From assembly GCF_009690905.1 (NCBI RefSeq), contig NZ_VOSW01000026.1, positions 1 to 64,000 on the forward strand: a stretch of DNA of 64,000 nt. Reading direction: 5' to 3'. Position 1 is the stretch's first letter, and each line of letters begins with the position of its first letter. Positions 8,633-16,880 of the stretch are shown in pieces. The notes beneath the pieces were generated by a model. The model saw only the letters and a list, made by a program, of their open reading frames with translations. It had not been told where the DNA came from and ran no database searches. The position numbers and the translations under genes were made by a program. The stretch is from Paraburkholderia madseniana (GTDB lineage Bacteria > Pseudomonadota > Gammaproteobacteria > Burkholderiales > Burkholderiaceae).

Positions 8633-10210
8633 ATGCGTTTTCTGCGTTTCCTCAAGATTTTCTTTACGGTCATCCGCTTCGGTCTCGACGAGATGATGCT
8701 CAGCCGCGTCAACGACCGGCGTGTGCGTCTGCTGCTGCGTATCACTACCATCGGCCGCAAGTTCGAAGCACCTCCGGGTGTGCGTTTGCGGCTCGCGCTC
8801 GAAAGCCTCGGGCCGATCTTCGTCAAGTTCGGCCAGGTGCTGTCCACGCGGCGCGATCTGCTGCCGGTCGATATTGCCAATGAGCTGGCCAAGCTGCAGG
8901 ATCAAGTGCCGCCGTTCGATTCGGCGGTGGCGATCGGGCTGGTCGAGAAGTCGCTCGGCGCACCGGTCGACGTGCTGTTCGACGATTTCGAGCGGGTGCC
9001 GGTGGCGAGCGCGTCGATCGCGCAGGTTCACTTTGCCAAGGTGAAAGCAGGGCAGCACGCGGGCAAGTCGGTCGCCGTGAAGGTGCTGCGGCCGAACATG
9101 TTGCCGGTGATCGATTCCGACCTGGCCTTGCTGCGCGACATCGCCGTCTGGGCCGAGCGTTTATGGGCCGACGGCAAGCGCCTGAAGCCGCGCGAGGTGG
9201 TCGCCGAATTCGACAAGTATCTGCACGACGAACTCGATCTGATGCGGGAAGCGGCGAACGGCAGTCAACTGCGCCGCAACTTCGCCGGGCTCGATCTGCT
9301 GCTGGTGCCGGAGATGTACTGGGAGTTCTGCACGCCCACCGTGCTGGTGATGGAGCGCATGGTCGGTGTGCCGATCAGCCAGGTGGAGACGCTGCGCGCA
9401 GCCGGTGTCGATATTCCGAAGCTGGCGCGCGAAGGCGTCGAGATTTTCTTCACCCAGGTGTTCCGCGATGGTTTTTTCCACGCCGACATGCACCCGGGCA
9501 ACATTCAGGTGAGCCTCGATCCGACGCACTTCGGCCGCTATATTGCGCTCGACTTCGGCATCATTGGCGCACTGTCGGACTTCGACAAGAACTACCTCGC
9601 GCAGAACTTCCTCGCTTTCTTCAAGCGTGACTACCACCGTGTCGCCACGCTGCATCTGGAGTCCGGCTGGGTACCGCCTACGACTCGGGTCGAAGAACTG
9701 GAAAGCGCGATCCGCGCAGTTTGCGAGCCCTATTTCGACCGCGCGTTGAAGGATATTTCGCTCGGCCAGGTGCTGATGCGCCTGTTCTCGACTTCGCGCC
9801 GCTTCAACGTGGAAATCCAGCCGCAACTGGTGCTGCTGCAAAAAACCATGCTGAACGTGGAAGGGCTCGGCCGTTCGCTCGATCCTGAGCTGGACTTGTG
9901 GAAGACCGCCAAGCCCTATCTCGAACGCTGGATGAACGAGCAGATCGGTCTACGCGGCTGGTACGAGCGGCTCAAGATCGAAGCCCCGCAGTGGAGCAAG
10001 ACACTGCCGCAGTTGCCGCGCCTGATTCATCACGTGCTGGCTCAGCGTCACGACCACACGCGCGGCGTGAACGACGACATGATTCGCCAGATTCTGCTCG
10101 AGCAGAAGCGTACCAACCGGCTGCTGCAAGGCTTGCTGCTATTCGGCGTGGCGGTGGGTGTCGGCGCGGTGCTGGCACGGGCGTTTCTGGCGTTCGCCTA
10201 CGGCGGGTGA
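8633..10210 (+). CDS. ubiB: Ubiquinone biosynthesis kinase-like protein UbiB
   Basis: A 525-residue atypical ABC1/ADCK/UbiB-family protein. It shows the KxGQ motif (FVKFGQ near 65), the alanine-rich loop replacing the usual P-loop (VASASIAQVH), the VAVKVLRP lysine strand, FFHADMHPGN as catalytic loop and LDFGIIG as metal-binding DFG. Two C-terminal hydrophobic segments (LLFGVAVGVGAVLARAF) anchor it in the inner membrane. It supports aerobic ubiquinone synthesis, probably as an ATPase helping lipid intermediates out of the membrane. It follows ubiJ by 15 bases and is surely co-transcribed. Confidence 0.96.
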   Translation: MRFLRFLKIFFTVIRFGLDEMMLSRVNDRRVRLLLRITTIGRKFEAPPGVRLRLALESLGPIFVKFGQVLSTRRDLLPVDIANELAKLQDQVPPFDSAVAIGLVEKSLGAPVDVLFDDFERVPVASASIAQVHFAKVKAGQHAGKSVAVKVLRPNMLPVIDSDLALLRDIAVWAERLWADGKRLKPREVVAEFDKYLHDELDLMREAANGSQLRRNFAGLDLLLVPEMYWEFCTPTVLVMERMVGVPISQVETLRAAGVDIPKLAREGVEIFFTQVFRDGFFHADMHPGNIQVSLDPTHFGRYIALDFGIIGALSDFDKNYLAQNFLAFFKRDYHRVATLHLESGWVPPTTRVEELESAIRAVCEPYFDRALKDISLGQVLMRLFSTSRRFNVEIQPQLVLLQKTMLNVEGLGRSLDPELDLWKTAKPYLERWMNEQIGLRGWYERLKIEAPQWSKTLPQLPRLIHHVLAQRHDHTRGVNDDMIRQILLEQKRTNRLLQGLLLFGVAVGVGAVLARAFLAFAYGG

Positions 10211-10239
10211 TCCCGAACCTGATTCCTACGAGGCATCTC

Positions 10240-10863
10240 ATGAGCGACCCGAACCCGCCTTCCGCACCCGACTTCGCGACCCGCGATCCCAACTCGCCCG
10301 AGTTCTGGGACGAACGCTTCGAACGCCATTTCACGCCGTGGGATCAGGCAGGCGTGCCGTCGGCGTTCCAGTCATTCGCTGGCCGGCACAGCGGCGCCGC
10401 CGTACTGATTCCCGGCTGCGGCAGTGCCTACGAGGCGCTCTGGCTGGCGCAACTAGGCAATCCAGTCCGGGCGATCGATTTCTCGCCGGCTGCCGTGGCG
10501 GCAGCGCACAAGCAATTGGGTGCGCAGCATGAGCAACTGGTCGAACAGGCTGACTTCTTCACGTACGAACCGCCGTTCACGCCGGCATGGATCTACGAGC
10601 GCGCGTTCTTTTGTGCGTTGCCGGTGGAGCGCCGTGCAGACTACGCGCAACGGATGGCCGAGTTGTTGCCGGCTGGTGCGTTGCTGGCGGGTTTCTTTTT
10701 CATCGGCGCGACGCCGAAAGGGCCGCCGTTCGGCATCGAGCGCGCTGAACTCGACGCGTTGCTCATGCCGCACTTCGATCTGATCGAAGATGAAGCCGTG
10801 AACGACTCGATTCCCGTCTTTGCTGGCCATGAGCGCTGGATGAGCTGGCGCCGTCGTGCTTGA
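10240..10863 (+). CDS. TPMT-family methyltransferase
   Basis: A 207-residue thiopurine S-methyltransferase-like protein. It opens with FWDERFERHFTPWDQAG, the substrate-side motif of this family, and the SAM loop reads VLIPGCGSAYEALWLAQLG, then VRAIDFSPAAV. Bacterial members methylate thiol, selenium or tellurium compounds or other small nucleophiles; the substrate here is unknown. The ATG at 10240 is 29 bases after ubiB; an upstream extension in the same frame overlaps ubiB and is rejected. Confidence 0.87.
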   Translation: MSDPNPPSAPDFATRDPNSPEFWDERFERHFTPWDQAGVPSAFQSFAGRHSGAAVLIPGCGSAYEALWLAQLGNPVRAIDFSPAAVAAAHKQLGAQHEQLVEQADFFTYEPPFTPAWIYERAFFCALPVERRADYAQRMAELLPAGALLAGFFFIGATPKGPPFGIERAELDALLMPHFDLIEDEAVNDSIPVFAGHERWMSWRRRA

Positions 10864-10993
10864 GCGCGTCGCCGCCGCGTTTGACGGCGGCTCGGGCCGC
10901 ACTTGATTCGATAGCGGCCGCCCCCATTTACGTGAACCGCGGCTGCGCCTGGCGTTTGTCCCCGAAAATCGCGGGTGACTAGCCATATGCGGC

Positions 10994-10999
10994 TATAAT
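10994..10999 (+). promoter_or_regulatory. TATAAT -10 box before fmdB
   Basis: A perfect TATAAT lies 45 bases upstream of the fmdB start, inside the 181-base gap after the methyltransferase. No good TTGACA-like -35 is spaced at 16-18 bases, so the promoter would be weak or activator-dependent. Confidence 0.4.
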
Positions 11000-11044
11000 T
11001 CAAGGCTTTGCAAGCGTTTACAAGATTTCAGTAGGGAAAAGTTC

Positions 11045-11440
11045 ATGCCGATCTACGCTTATCGTTGCGAGTCATGCGGCTTCGGGAAGGACGTGCTTCA
11101 GAAGATGAGCGACCCCCAGTTGACGCAGTGTCCCGAGTGCGGGAAAGACACCTTTCGCAAGCAGGTGACAGCAGCCGGTTTCCAGTTGAAGGGCTCCGGC
11201 TGGTATGTGACCGATTTCCGCGGCGGTAACGGCGGCGCGAGCGCGCCGGCCAAGCCCGACGCGAACGGCGGCTCGAATGCGAATTCGGGCGAAAACGCTG
11301 CAGCCGGGAACGGCGGCGCGGCGAATTCCGACACGGCTCCGGCCAACGGCACGGCCGCCGCCGCAACGCCTGCCGCAGCCGCCACGCCTGCTGCCCCACC
11401 CGCCGCTTCGGCCAGTTCGAGCGGTTCCGGCAGCGCCTAG
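11045..11440 (+). CDS. FmdB family zinc-ribbon protein
   Basis: A 131-residue protein whose first ~60 residues form a zinc ribbon: MPIYAYRCESCG...QCPECGK, with four cysteines in two CxxC pairs. The following GFQLKGSGWYVTDFRG is the conserved end of the FmdB-type regulatory domain. The remaining ~70 residues are a low-complexity Ala/Gly/Asn/Ser tail that grew by simple-codon expansion. The family is often described as putative regulatory protein, without a firm role. It begins the fmdB-DUF502-aspS-nudB-clsB run. Confidence 0.9.
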   Translation: MPIYAYRCESCGFGKDVLQKMSDPQLTQCPECGKDTFRKQVTAAGFQLKGSGWYVTDFRGGNGGASAPAKPDANGGSNANSGENAAAGNGGAANSDTAPANGTAAAATPAAAATPAAPPAASASSSGSGSA

Positions 11441-11515
11441 TAGCATGGCCGCCCTTATGGGCGGCGCACACGCCGCGCGTCGGGTATCGGCTTGCGCGGC
11501 TTTCTGGCGGTACAC

Positions 11516-12169
11516 ATGACGACGAAAAAAACGACGCTCAAATCGGTGTTCCTGACTGGCCTGCTGGTGCTGGTGCCTCTGGCTATCACACTGTGGGTGC
11601 TCGGCCTGATCATCGGCACGATGGACCAGACGCTATTGTTGCTGCCGACCTCATGGCAGCCGGAGCGCGCGCTCGGCTTCCGTTTGCCGGGCCTCGGCGC
11701 GGTGCTGACGCTGGCGTTCATCTTTGTCGTCGGGCTGTTGACGCAAAACTTCATCGGGCAGAAGCTCGTGAAGTGGTGGGAAGTCGTGGTCGCTCACATT
11801 CCGGTGGTCGGCCCGCTCTACACCAGCGTCAAACAGGTGTCGGACACCTTGTTGTCGAGCAGCGGCAATGCGTTTCGCAAGGCGCTCCTGATCGAGTACC
11901 CGCGCCGCGGTTCCTATACGATTGCGTTTCTGACCGGCATTCCGGGCGGCGACGTGGTCAATCACCTGAAAGAAGATTACGTCAGCGTGTATGTGCCGAC
12001 TACGCCGAATCCAACGTCCGGCTTCTTCCTGATGGTGCCCAAGAGCGAAGTGATCGAACTCGACATGACGGTCGACGCTGCGCTCAAGTACATCGTCTCG
12101 ATGGGCGTCGTGGCGCCGTCCGCGCCGCCGGCGCCGGTGCGCCGCACGACAGTCGAGCCTCCGCTGTAA
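11516..12169 (+). CDS. DUF502 family inner-membrane protein
   Basis: A 217-residue protein with two N-terminal transmembrane helices (VFLTGLLVLVPLAITLWVLGLII and LGAVLTLAFIFVVGLLTQNFIG). The conserved HIPVVGPLYTSVKQ segment and a soluble C-terminal half follow. This pattern is the DUF502 family, which commonly precedes aspS in betaproteobacteria. Function unknown. I use the ATG at 11516 (MTTKKTTLKS); an in-frame start 24 bases upstream lacks better support. Confidence 0.88.
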   Translation: MTTKKTTLKSVFLTGLLVLVPLAITLWVLGLIIGTMDQTLLLLPTSWQPERALGFRLPGLGAVLTLAFIFVVGLLTQNFIGQKLVKWWEVVVAHIPVVGPLYTSVKQVSDTLLSSSGNAFRKALLIEYPRRGSYTIAFLTGIPGGDVVNHLKEDYVSVYVPTTPNPTSGFFLMVPKSEVIELDMTVDAALKYIVSMGVVAPSAPPAPVRRTTVEPPL

Positions 12170-12232
12170 TGCCGGCGCGCAGCGTTTATCGCCGCGCGCC
12201 GTCCAACCAATGCAAAACGAAAGACAAACATC

Positions 12233-14032
12233 ATGTCGATGAGATCTGAATACTGCGGTCTGGTGACCGAAGAACTGCTGGGCCAACCCGTCTCGCTGTG
12301 CGGTTGGGTAAGCCGCCGCCGTGACCATGGCGGCGTCATCTTCATCGACCTGCGTGACCGCGAAGGCCTCGTTCAGGTCGTCTGCGATCCGGATCGCGCG
12401 GAAATGTTCAAGACTGCCGAAGGCGTCCGGAACGAGTTCTGCCTGCAGATCAAGGGCGTGGTTCGCGCCCGCCCGGAAGGCACCACGAACGCCTCGCTGA
12501 AGAGCGGCAAGATCGAAGTGCTGTGCCACGAGCTGATCGTGCTGAACCCGTCGATCACGCCGCCGTTCCAGCTCGACGACGACAACCTGTCGGAAACCAC
12601 GCGCCTCACGCACCGTGTGCTCGACCTGCGCCGTCCGCAGATGCAGCACAACCTGCGTCTGCGTTACCGCGTCGCGATCGAAGTGCGCAAGTATCTGGAC
12701 TCGCTGGGCTTCATCGACATCGAAACGCCGATGCTCACCAAGAGCACGCCGGAAGGCGCGCGCGATTACCTCGTGCCGTCGCGTACCAACCCGGGTCAGT
12801 TCTTCGCATTGCCGCAATCGCCGCAGCTGTTCAAGCAGCTGCTGATGGTCGCTAACTTCGATCGCTACTACCAGATCGTCAAGTGCTTCCGCGACGAAGA
12901 CCTGCGCGCTGACCGTCAGCCGGAATTCACGCAGATCGACTGTGAAACCTCGTTCCTGTCGGAACAGGAAATCCGCGATCTGTTCGAAGCGATGATCCGT
13001 CACGTGTTCAAGGAAACGATCGGCGTCGAACTGGCCGAGAAATTCCCGGTCATGGAGTATTCGGAAGCGATGCGCCGTTTCGGTTCGGACAAGCCGGATC
13101 TGCGCGTGAAGCTCGAATTTACCGACCTGACGGACGCGGTTAAAGACGTCGACTTCAAGGTGTTCAGCACGCCGGCCAACACGAAAGACGGTCGCGTCGC
13201 GGCGATCCGCGTGCCGAAGGGCGGCGAGCTCTCGCGTGGCGATATCGACAGCTACACGGAATTCGTGCGCATCTACGGCGCGAAGGGCCTCGCGTGGATC
13301 AAGGTCAACGAAGTGGCGAAGGGCCGTGACGGTCTGCAAAGCCCGATCGTCAAGAACCTGCACGACGAAGCGGTCAAGGCGATCATCGAGCGCACCGGCG
13401 CGCAAGACGGCGACATCATTTTCTTCGCGGCGGATCGCGCGAAGGTGGTGAACGACAGCCTGGGCGCGCTGCGTCTGAAGATCGGTCATTCGGAATTCGG
13501 CAAGGCCAACGGCCTGGTCGAATCCGGCTGGAAGCCGTTGTGGGTGATCGACTTCCCGATGTTCGAGTACGACGAGGAAGACAACCGCTACGTCGCCGCG
13601 CATCACCCGTTCACGAGCCCGAAGGACGAGCACCTCGAGTATCTGGAAACGGATCCGGCGCGCTGCCTCGCCAAGGCCTACGACATGGTGCTGAACGGCT
13701 GGGAAATCGGCGGCGGTTCGGTGCGTATTCACCGTGAAGAAGTGCAGAGCCAGGTGTTCCGCGCGCTGAAGATCGGCGCGGAAGAAGCGCAAGCCAAGTT
13801 CGGTTTCCTGCTCGACGCGCTGCAATACGGCGCGCCGCCGCACGGCGGTATCGCATTCGGTCTGGACCGCATCATCACGATGATGGCCGGCGCCGATTCG
13901 ATCCGCGACGTGATCGCGTTCCCGAAGACGCAACGCGCGCAGTGTCTGCTCACGCAGGCGCCGAGCGAAGTGGACGAGCGCCAGTTGCGCGAGTTGCACA
14001 TCCGTCTGCGTCAGCCGGAACCGAAGGTCTAA
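12233..14032 (+). CDS. aspS: Aspartate--tRNA ligase
   Basis: A 599-residue class IIb aminoacyl-tRNA synthetase that charges tRNA-Asp, and possibly tRNA-Asn. The N-terminal OB-fold anticodon-binding domain is seen as LCGWVSRRRDHGGVIFIDLRD. Class II motif 2 appears as CFRDEDLRADRQPEFTQID and motif 3 as GIAFGLDRIITMMAGA. The bacterial GAD insertion domain lies between about residues 300 and 410. Length is normal for bacterial AspS. Whether it discriminates Asp from Asn tRNA cannot be decided without knowing if asnS exists in this genome. Confidence 0.97.
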   Translation: MSMRSEYCGLVTEELLGQPVSLCGWVSRRRDHGGVIFIDLRDREGLVQVVCDPDRAEMFKTAEGVRNEFCLQIKGVVRARPEGTTNASLKSGKIEVLCHELIVLNPSITPPFQLDDDNLSETTRLTHRVLDLRRPQMQHNLRLRYRVAIEVRKYLDSLGFIDIETPMLTKSTPEGARDYLVPSRTNPGQFFALPQSPQLFKQLLMVANFDRYYQIVKCFRDEDLRADRQPEFTQIDCETSFLSEQEIRDLFEAMIRHVFKETIGVELAEKFPVMEYSEAMRRFGSDKPDLRVKLEFTDLTDAVKDVDFKVFSTPANTKDGRVAAIRVPKGGELSRGDIDSYTEFVRIYGAKGLAWIKVNEVAKGRDGLQSPIVKNLHDEAVKAIIERTGAQDGDIIFFAADRAKVVNDSLGALRLKIGHSEFGKANGLVESGWKPLWVIDFPMFEYDEEDNRYVAAHHPFTSPKDEHLEYLETDPARCLAKAYDMVLNGWEIGGGSVRIHREEVQSQVFRALKIGAEEAQAKFGFLLDALQYGAPPHGGIAFGLDRIITMMAGADSIRDVIAFPKTQRAQCLLTQAPSEVDERQLRELHIRLRQPEPKV

Positions 14033-14077
14033 GCGGGATCGAACTAACGCTGTCTGAAAACGACAGCTGGAAGCAAA

Positions 14078-14112
14078 CGAAAAAGGCGCGTGATGCGCCT
14101 TTTTCGTTTTTT
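14078..14112. terminator. Bidirectional rho-independent terminator after aspS
   Basis: CGAAAAAGGCGC (14078-14089) pairs with GCGCCTTTTTCG (14095-14106) around GTGAT, and six more T follow. A run of A on the other side makes it symmetric. It ends aspS transcription 46 bases after its stop and shows that the next gene probably starts downstream at 14201, not inside the hairpin. Confidence 0.88.
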
Positions 14113-14200
14113 GCGTTACAGTCGCAGCAACCGGTCTCGACCGCTTATTGGACCATTCGCCGACATGTACCGCGCAAGCGTTGCGCCCAGTCTTTACGCC

Positions 14201-14701
14201 ATGCCGAAACCGCCGAAGATCCCGCAATCCGTACTCGTCGTCATCCATACGCCCGCGCTCGACGTGCTGTTGATCCGGCGTGCCGATCATGCAGATTTCT
14301 GGCAATCGGTGACCGGCTCGAAAGACCAGATCGATGAACCCTTTGTCGAGACGGCGACGCGCGAGGTGGCGGAGGAAACCGGCATCGTGATCGGCAGTAC
14401 GCTCGTGCCGCACAGTGCGTTGTTCGACTGGCAGTACTCGATCGACTATGAGATCTACCCTCAGTTCCGGCATCGCTATGCCGAGGGCGTGATCCACAAC
14501 ACCGAGCACTGGTTCAGTCTGGAAGTGCCCGAGCAGCTCGAAGTGACGCTCGCGCCGCGCGAGCACACCGCGTTCCTGTGGCTGCCCTATGAAGAGGCGG
14601 CCTCGCGCTGCTTTTCGTCGTCGAATGCCGACGCGATCCTGCAATTGCCGAAACGGCTCGCTGGGCGCCTGAATGGCCAGCCCGAGGAGCGTGCCCGGTG
14701 A
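14201..14701 (+). CDS. nudB: Dihydroneopterin triphosphate diphosphatase (Nudix)
   Basis: A 166-residue Nudix hydrolase. The Nudix box is GSKDQIDEPFVETATREVAEETG, with the REVAEETG core at residues 55-62, and the start MPKPPKIPQSVLVVIHTP matches NudB. It removes pyrophosphate from dihydroneopterin triphosphate in folate synthesis. The C-terminal EHTAFLWLPYEEA and HNTEHWFSLEVP segments are also typical. The ATG at 14201 is chosen because longer starts would lie in or beside the aspS terminator. The stop overlaps the clsB start by three bases. Confidence 0.9.
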   Translation: MPKPPKIPQSVLVVIHTPALDVLLIRRADHADFWQSVTGSKDQIDEPFVETATREVAEETGIVIGSTLVPHSALFDWQYSIDYEIYPQFRHRYAEGVIHNTEHWFSLEVPEQLEVTLAPREHTAFLWLPYEEAASRCFSSSNADAILQLPKRLAGRLNGQPEERAR

Positions 14702-15957
14702 GCGTCGGCGGCGCGCGCCGTTTCGCGCGACTCCGGCAAGCGCTGCTCGGCCGCCGCTACTGGCAGCGCTACCGCTTCACCAGCGGCAACGAGGTCAAGC
14801 TGCTGCGTTCCGGCGAAGAGTACTTCGCCACGCTGATCGAGCGCATCGACGCGGCGCAAAGCGACGTGGTTCTCGAAACCTATATTTTCTGTGACGACAG
14901 CGCGGGCCGGGCCGTCAGCGCGGCTTTGCTGCGCGCAGCCTCGCGCGGCGTGAAGGTGCGCGTGATTACCGACGGCATCGGCACCGAGCGCCTGCCGATG
15001 TTCAACGAATGGCCGCTCACTGGCATCGACCATCGTATCTACAACCCGCATCTGTTCGGGCGTTTCGGCTTCTCGCGTACGCACCGCAAGATCGCGGTGG
15101 TGGACGATCAGTTCGGCTACTGCGGCGGCATCAACATCGTCGACGATTACGAGAACAACGGCGAGAAGCTGCCTTACCGGCGCTGGGATTTCACGGTGGA
15201 ATTGCAGGGGCCGGTGGTCGCCGATATCCGCCAGGCGTTCGAGGTGCAATGGCGGCGGATCCATCTCGGGCATCGGCCCCTGGATTCGCTCGGGCCTGAT
15301 CTCGGGCCGAAGACCATGGCGTCGCTCGGCACGCTGCGCCGCCGGCGCCGCAATCGCAACGAGGCGCTCTGGGCCGGCGGGCTGCCATGCGTGGCCTTCG
15401 TCGCGCGCGACAACCTGATCAACCGCCGCGCCATCGAAAAGGCGTATCTGACCGCGATCGGCCAGGCCCGCAGCGAAGTCTTGCTGGCCAACCCGTACTT
15501 TATGCCGGGCCGCAAGCTGCGGCGCGCGCTGGTGTTCGCGGCGCGGCGCGGCGTCGACGTGAAGCTCATCATCGGGCGCAAGGAGTTCAAGGCGCTCGAT
15601 TACGCCGTGCCGTTCCTGTATCGTGCGCTGCTCAAAGCCGGCGTGCAGATCGCCGAGTACGAGAAAACCATGCTGCACGGCAAGGTCGCGGTGGTGGATT
15701 CGAACTGGGGGACGGTCGGCTCGTCGAACCTCGACGCGTTGAGCCTGATGCTCAACAACGAAGCCAACGTGGTGCTGGTGAACGACCCGTCGATCGGCGC
15801 GCTGCGCGAAGCGATCGTCGCCGCGTTCAAGGAATCGCGCCGGATCGACGAGGCGCGCTATGATGCCCGTCCGGCGGGCGAGCGCTTGCTCAACTGGCTT
15901 GCCTACACGACCTATCGGGCGGTAATGAAGCTATTAACGGTGGGTGGCTATGACTAG
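14698..15957 (+). CDS. clsB: Cardiolipin synthase ClsB
   Basis: A 419-residue phospholipase D superfamily enzyme with two HKD motifs, THRKIAVVDD near 124 and LHGKVAVVDSNWGTVGSSN near 325. It makes cardiolipin from phosphatidylglycerol at the inner membrane. The size (about 420) and lack of N-terminal transmembrane helices fit ClsB rather than ClsA. It starts with GTG that overlaps the nudB stop (GTGA), so the two are translationally coupled. Confidence 0.9.
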   Translation: MSVGGARRFARLRQALLGRRYWQRYRFTSGNEVKLLRSGEEYFATLIERIDAAQSDVVLETYIFCDDSAGRAVSAALLRAASRGVKVRVITDGIGTERLPMFNEWPLTGIDHRIYNPHLFGRFGFSRTHRKIAVVDDQFGYCGGINIVDDYENNGEKLPYRRWDFTVELQGPVVADIRQAFEVQWRRIHLGHRPLDSLGPDLGPKTMASLGTLRRRRRNRNEALWAGGLPCVAFVARDNLINRRAIEKAYLTAIGQARSEVLLANPYFMPGRKLRRALVFAARRGVDVKLIIGRKEFKALDYAVPFLYRALLKAGVQIAEYEKTMLHGKVAVVDSNWGTVGSSNLDALSLMLNNEANVVLVNDPSIGALREAIVAAFKESRRIDEARYDARPAGERLLNWLAYTTYRAVMKLLTVGGYD

Positions 15958-16079
15958 CTCATCGACACCTCGCACATAACGGCAAGGGCACAGCGTCAAT
16001 GAAAGGGACAAAAAGAAGGCAAACGCCTCTAAAAAATCTCCTTCCTCTGATTGACGGATGCCGCAGAATTGAAGCCGGG

Positions 16080-16097
16080 TTAGAAACCGGTTTCTAA
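16080..16097. promoter_or_regulatory. 18-bp perfect palindrome, likely TetR operator
   Basis: TTAGAAACCGGTTTCTAA is a perfect 9+9 palindrome located 87 bases before the TetR start, inside the 226-base gap after clsB. Its GAAAC-GTTTC core resembles operators of TetR-type fatty-acid regulators such as PsrA. Autoregulation by the downstream TetR protein is the simplest reading. I see no second copy before the acyl-CoA dehydrogenase gene. Confidence 0.6.
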
Positions 16098-16183
16098 TAA
16101 AGTCCTTGTTTCGCGGACGGTCGCACACAATAATAGTACGGCCGTTCGATTTTCTTTCGGTCACATTAGAACGGTAAAAAGCT

Positions 16184-16783
16184 ATGCGAAAAGGCGAACA
16201 AACACGAGTCGCGATTCTCGAAGCAGCACTTGATCTGGCAAGCCGCGACGGACTGGAAGGTCTGACGATTGGATTGCTGGCCGAGCGCATGCAGATGAGC
16301 AAAAGCGGTGTGTTCGCGCATTTCGGGTCGCGCGAGGATTTGCAGGTCGAAGTCGTGCGCGAATACCACCGTCGTTTCGAAGACGAGGTGTTTTTCCCGA
16401 GTTTGCGTGAGCCTCGTGGATTGCCGCGCTTGCGCGCGATGATTTCCCGCTGGATCGAGAAACGCATTCAGGAAGTCACCACGGGGTGCATCTACATCAG
16501 CGGCGCCGTCGAGTACGACGACCGCGGGGACAACCCGGTGCGTGAACAACTGGTGTCGAGTGTAACGATCTGGCGTGCGGCGCTCACGCGGGCAATTTCG
16601 CAGGCGATGGAAGAAGGGCATCTGCGCGCTGATACCGATCCGCAGCTGATGCTGTTCGAACTGTACAGCTTCACGCTCGGCCTGCATCACGACGCGCGCT
16701 TCCTGCATCTGCCGGACGCAGTGCGTCTGACGTGGGCCGCGCTGGAAAAATTGATTGTTTCGTATCAGAGCGAAAGCCGTTAG
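16184..16783 (+). CDS. TetR family transcriptional regulator
   Basis: A 199-residue repressor. The helix-turn-helix is seen as RVAILEAALDLASRDGLEGL followed by LLAERMQMSKSGVFAHFGSR, the TetR N-terminal signature. The C-terminal ~130 residues form the ligand pocket, with a TetR_C-like WRAALTRAISQAMEEGHLR. It directly precedes a beta-oxidation operon and has a palindrome upstream, so it is probably a fatty-acyl-CoA-sensing repressor of those genes. Ligand and targets are inferred from context. Confidence 0.88.
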   Translation: MRKGEQTRVAILEAALDLASRDGLEGLTIGLLAERMQMSKSGVFAHFGSREDLQVEVVREYHRRFEDEVFFPSLREPRGLPRLRAMISRWIEKRIQEVTTGCIYISGAVEYDDRGDNPVREQLVSSVTIWRAALTRAISQAMEEGHLRADTDPQLMLFELYSFTLGLHHDARFLHLPDAVRLTWAALEKLIVSYQSESR

Positions 16784-16880
16784 CAGAGCCGCCGAAATCA
16801 AGCAGATTCAGCGGCGCTGAAAGATCCGATCCACGGACTCAGCTAACGGCCTCGCTCCTTGTCAAACTTGGGAGAGAGTC

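Noticed and set aside
11651..14644. 997-codon minus-strand frame across DUF502, aspS and nudB
   Set aside because: It spans three recognised plus-strand genes and a terminator, and has no family features.
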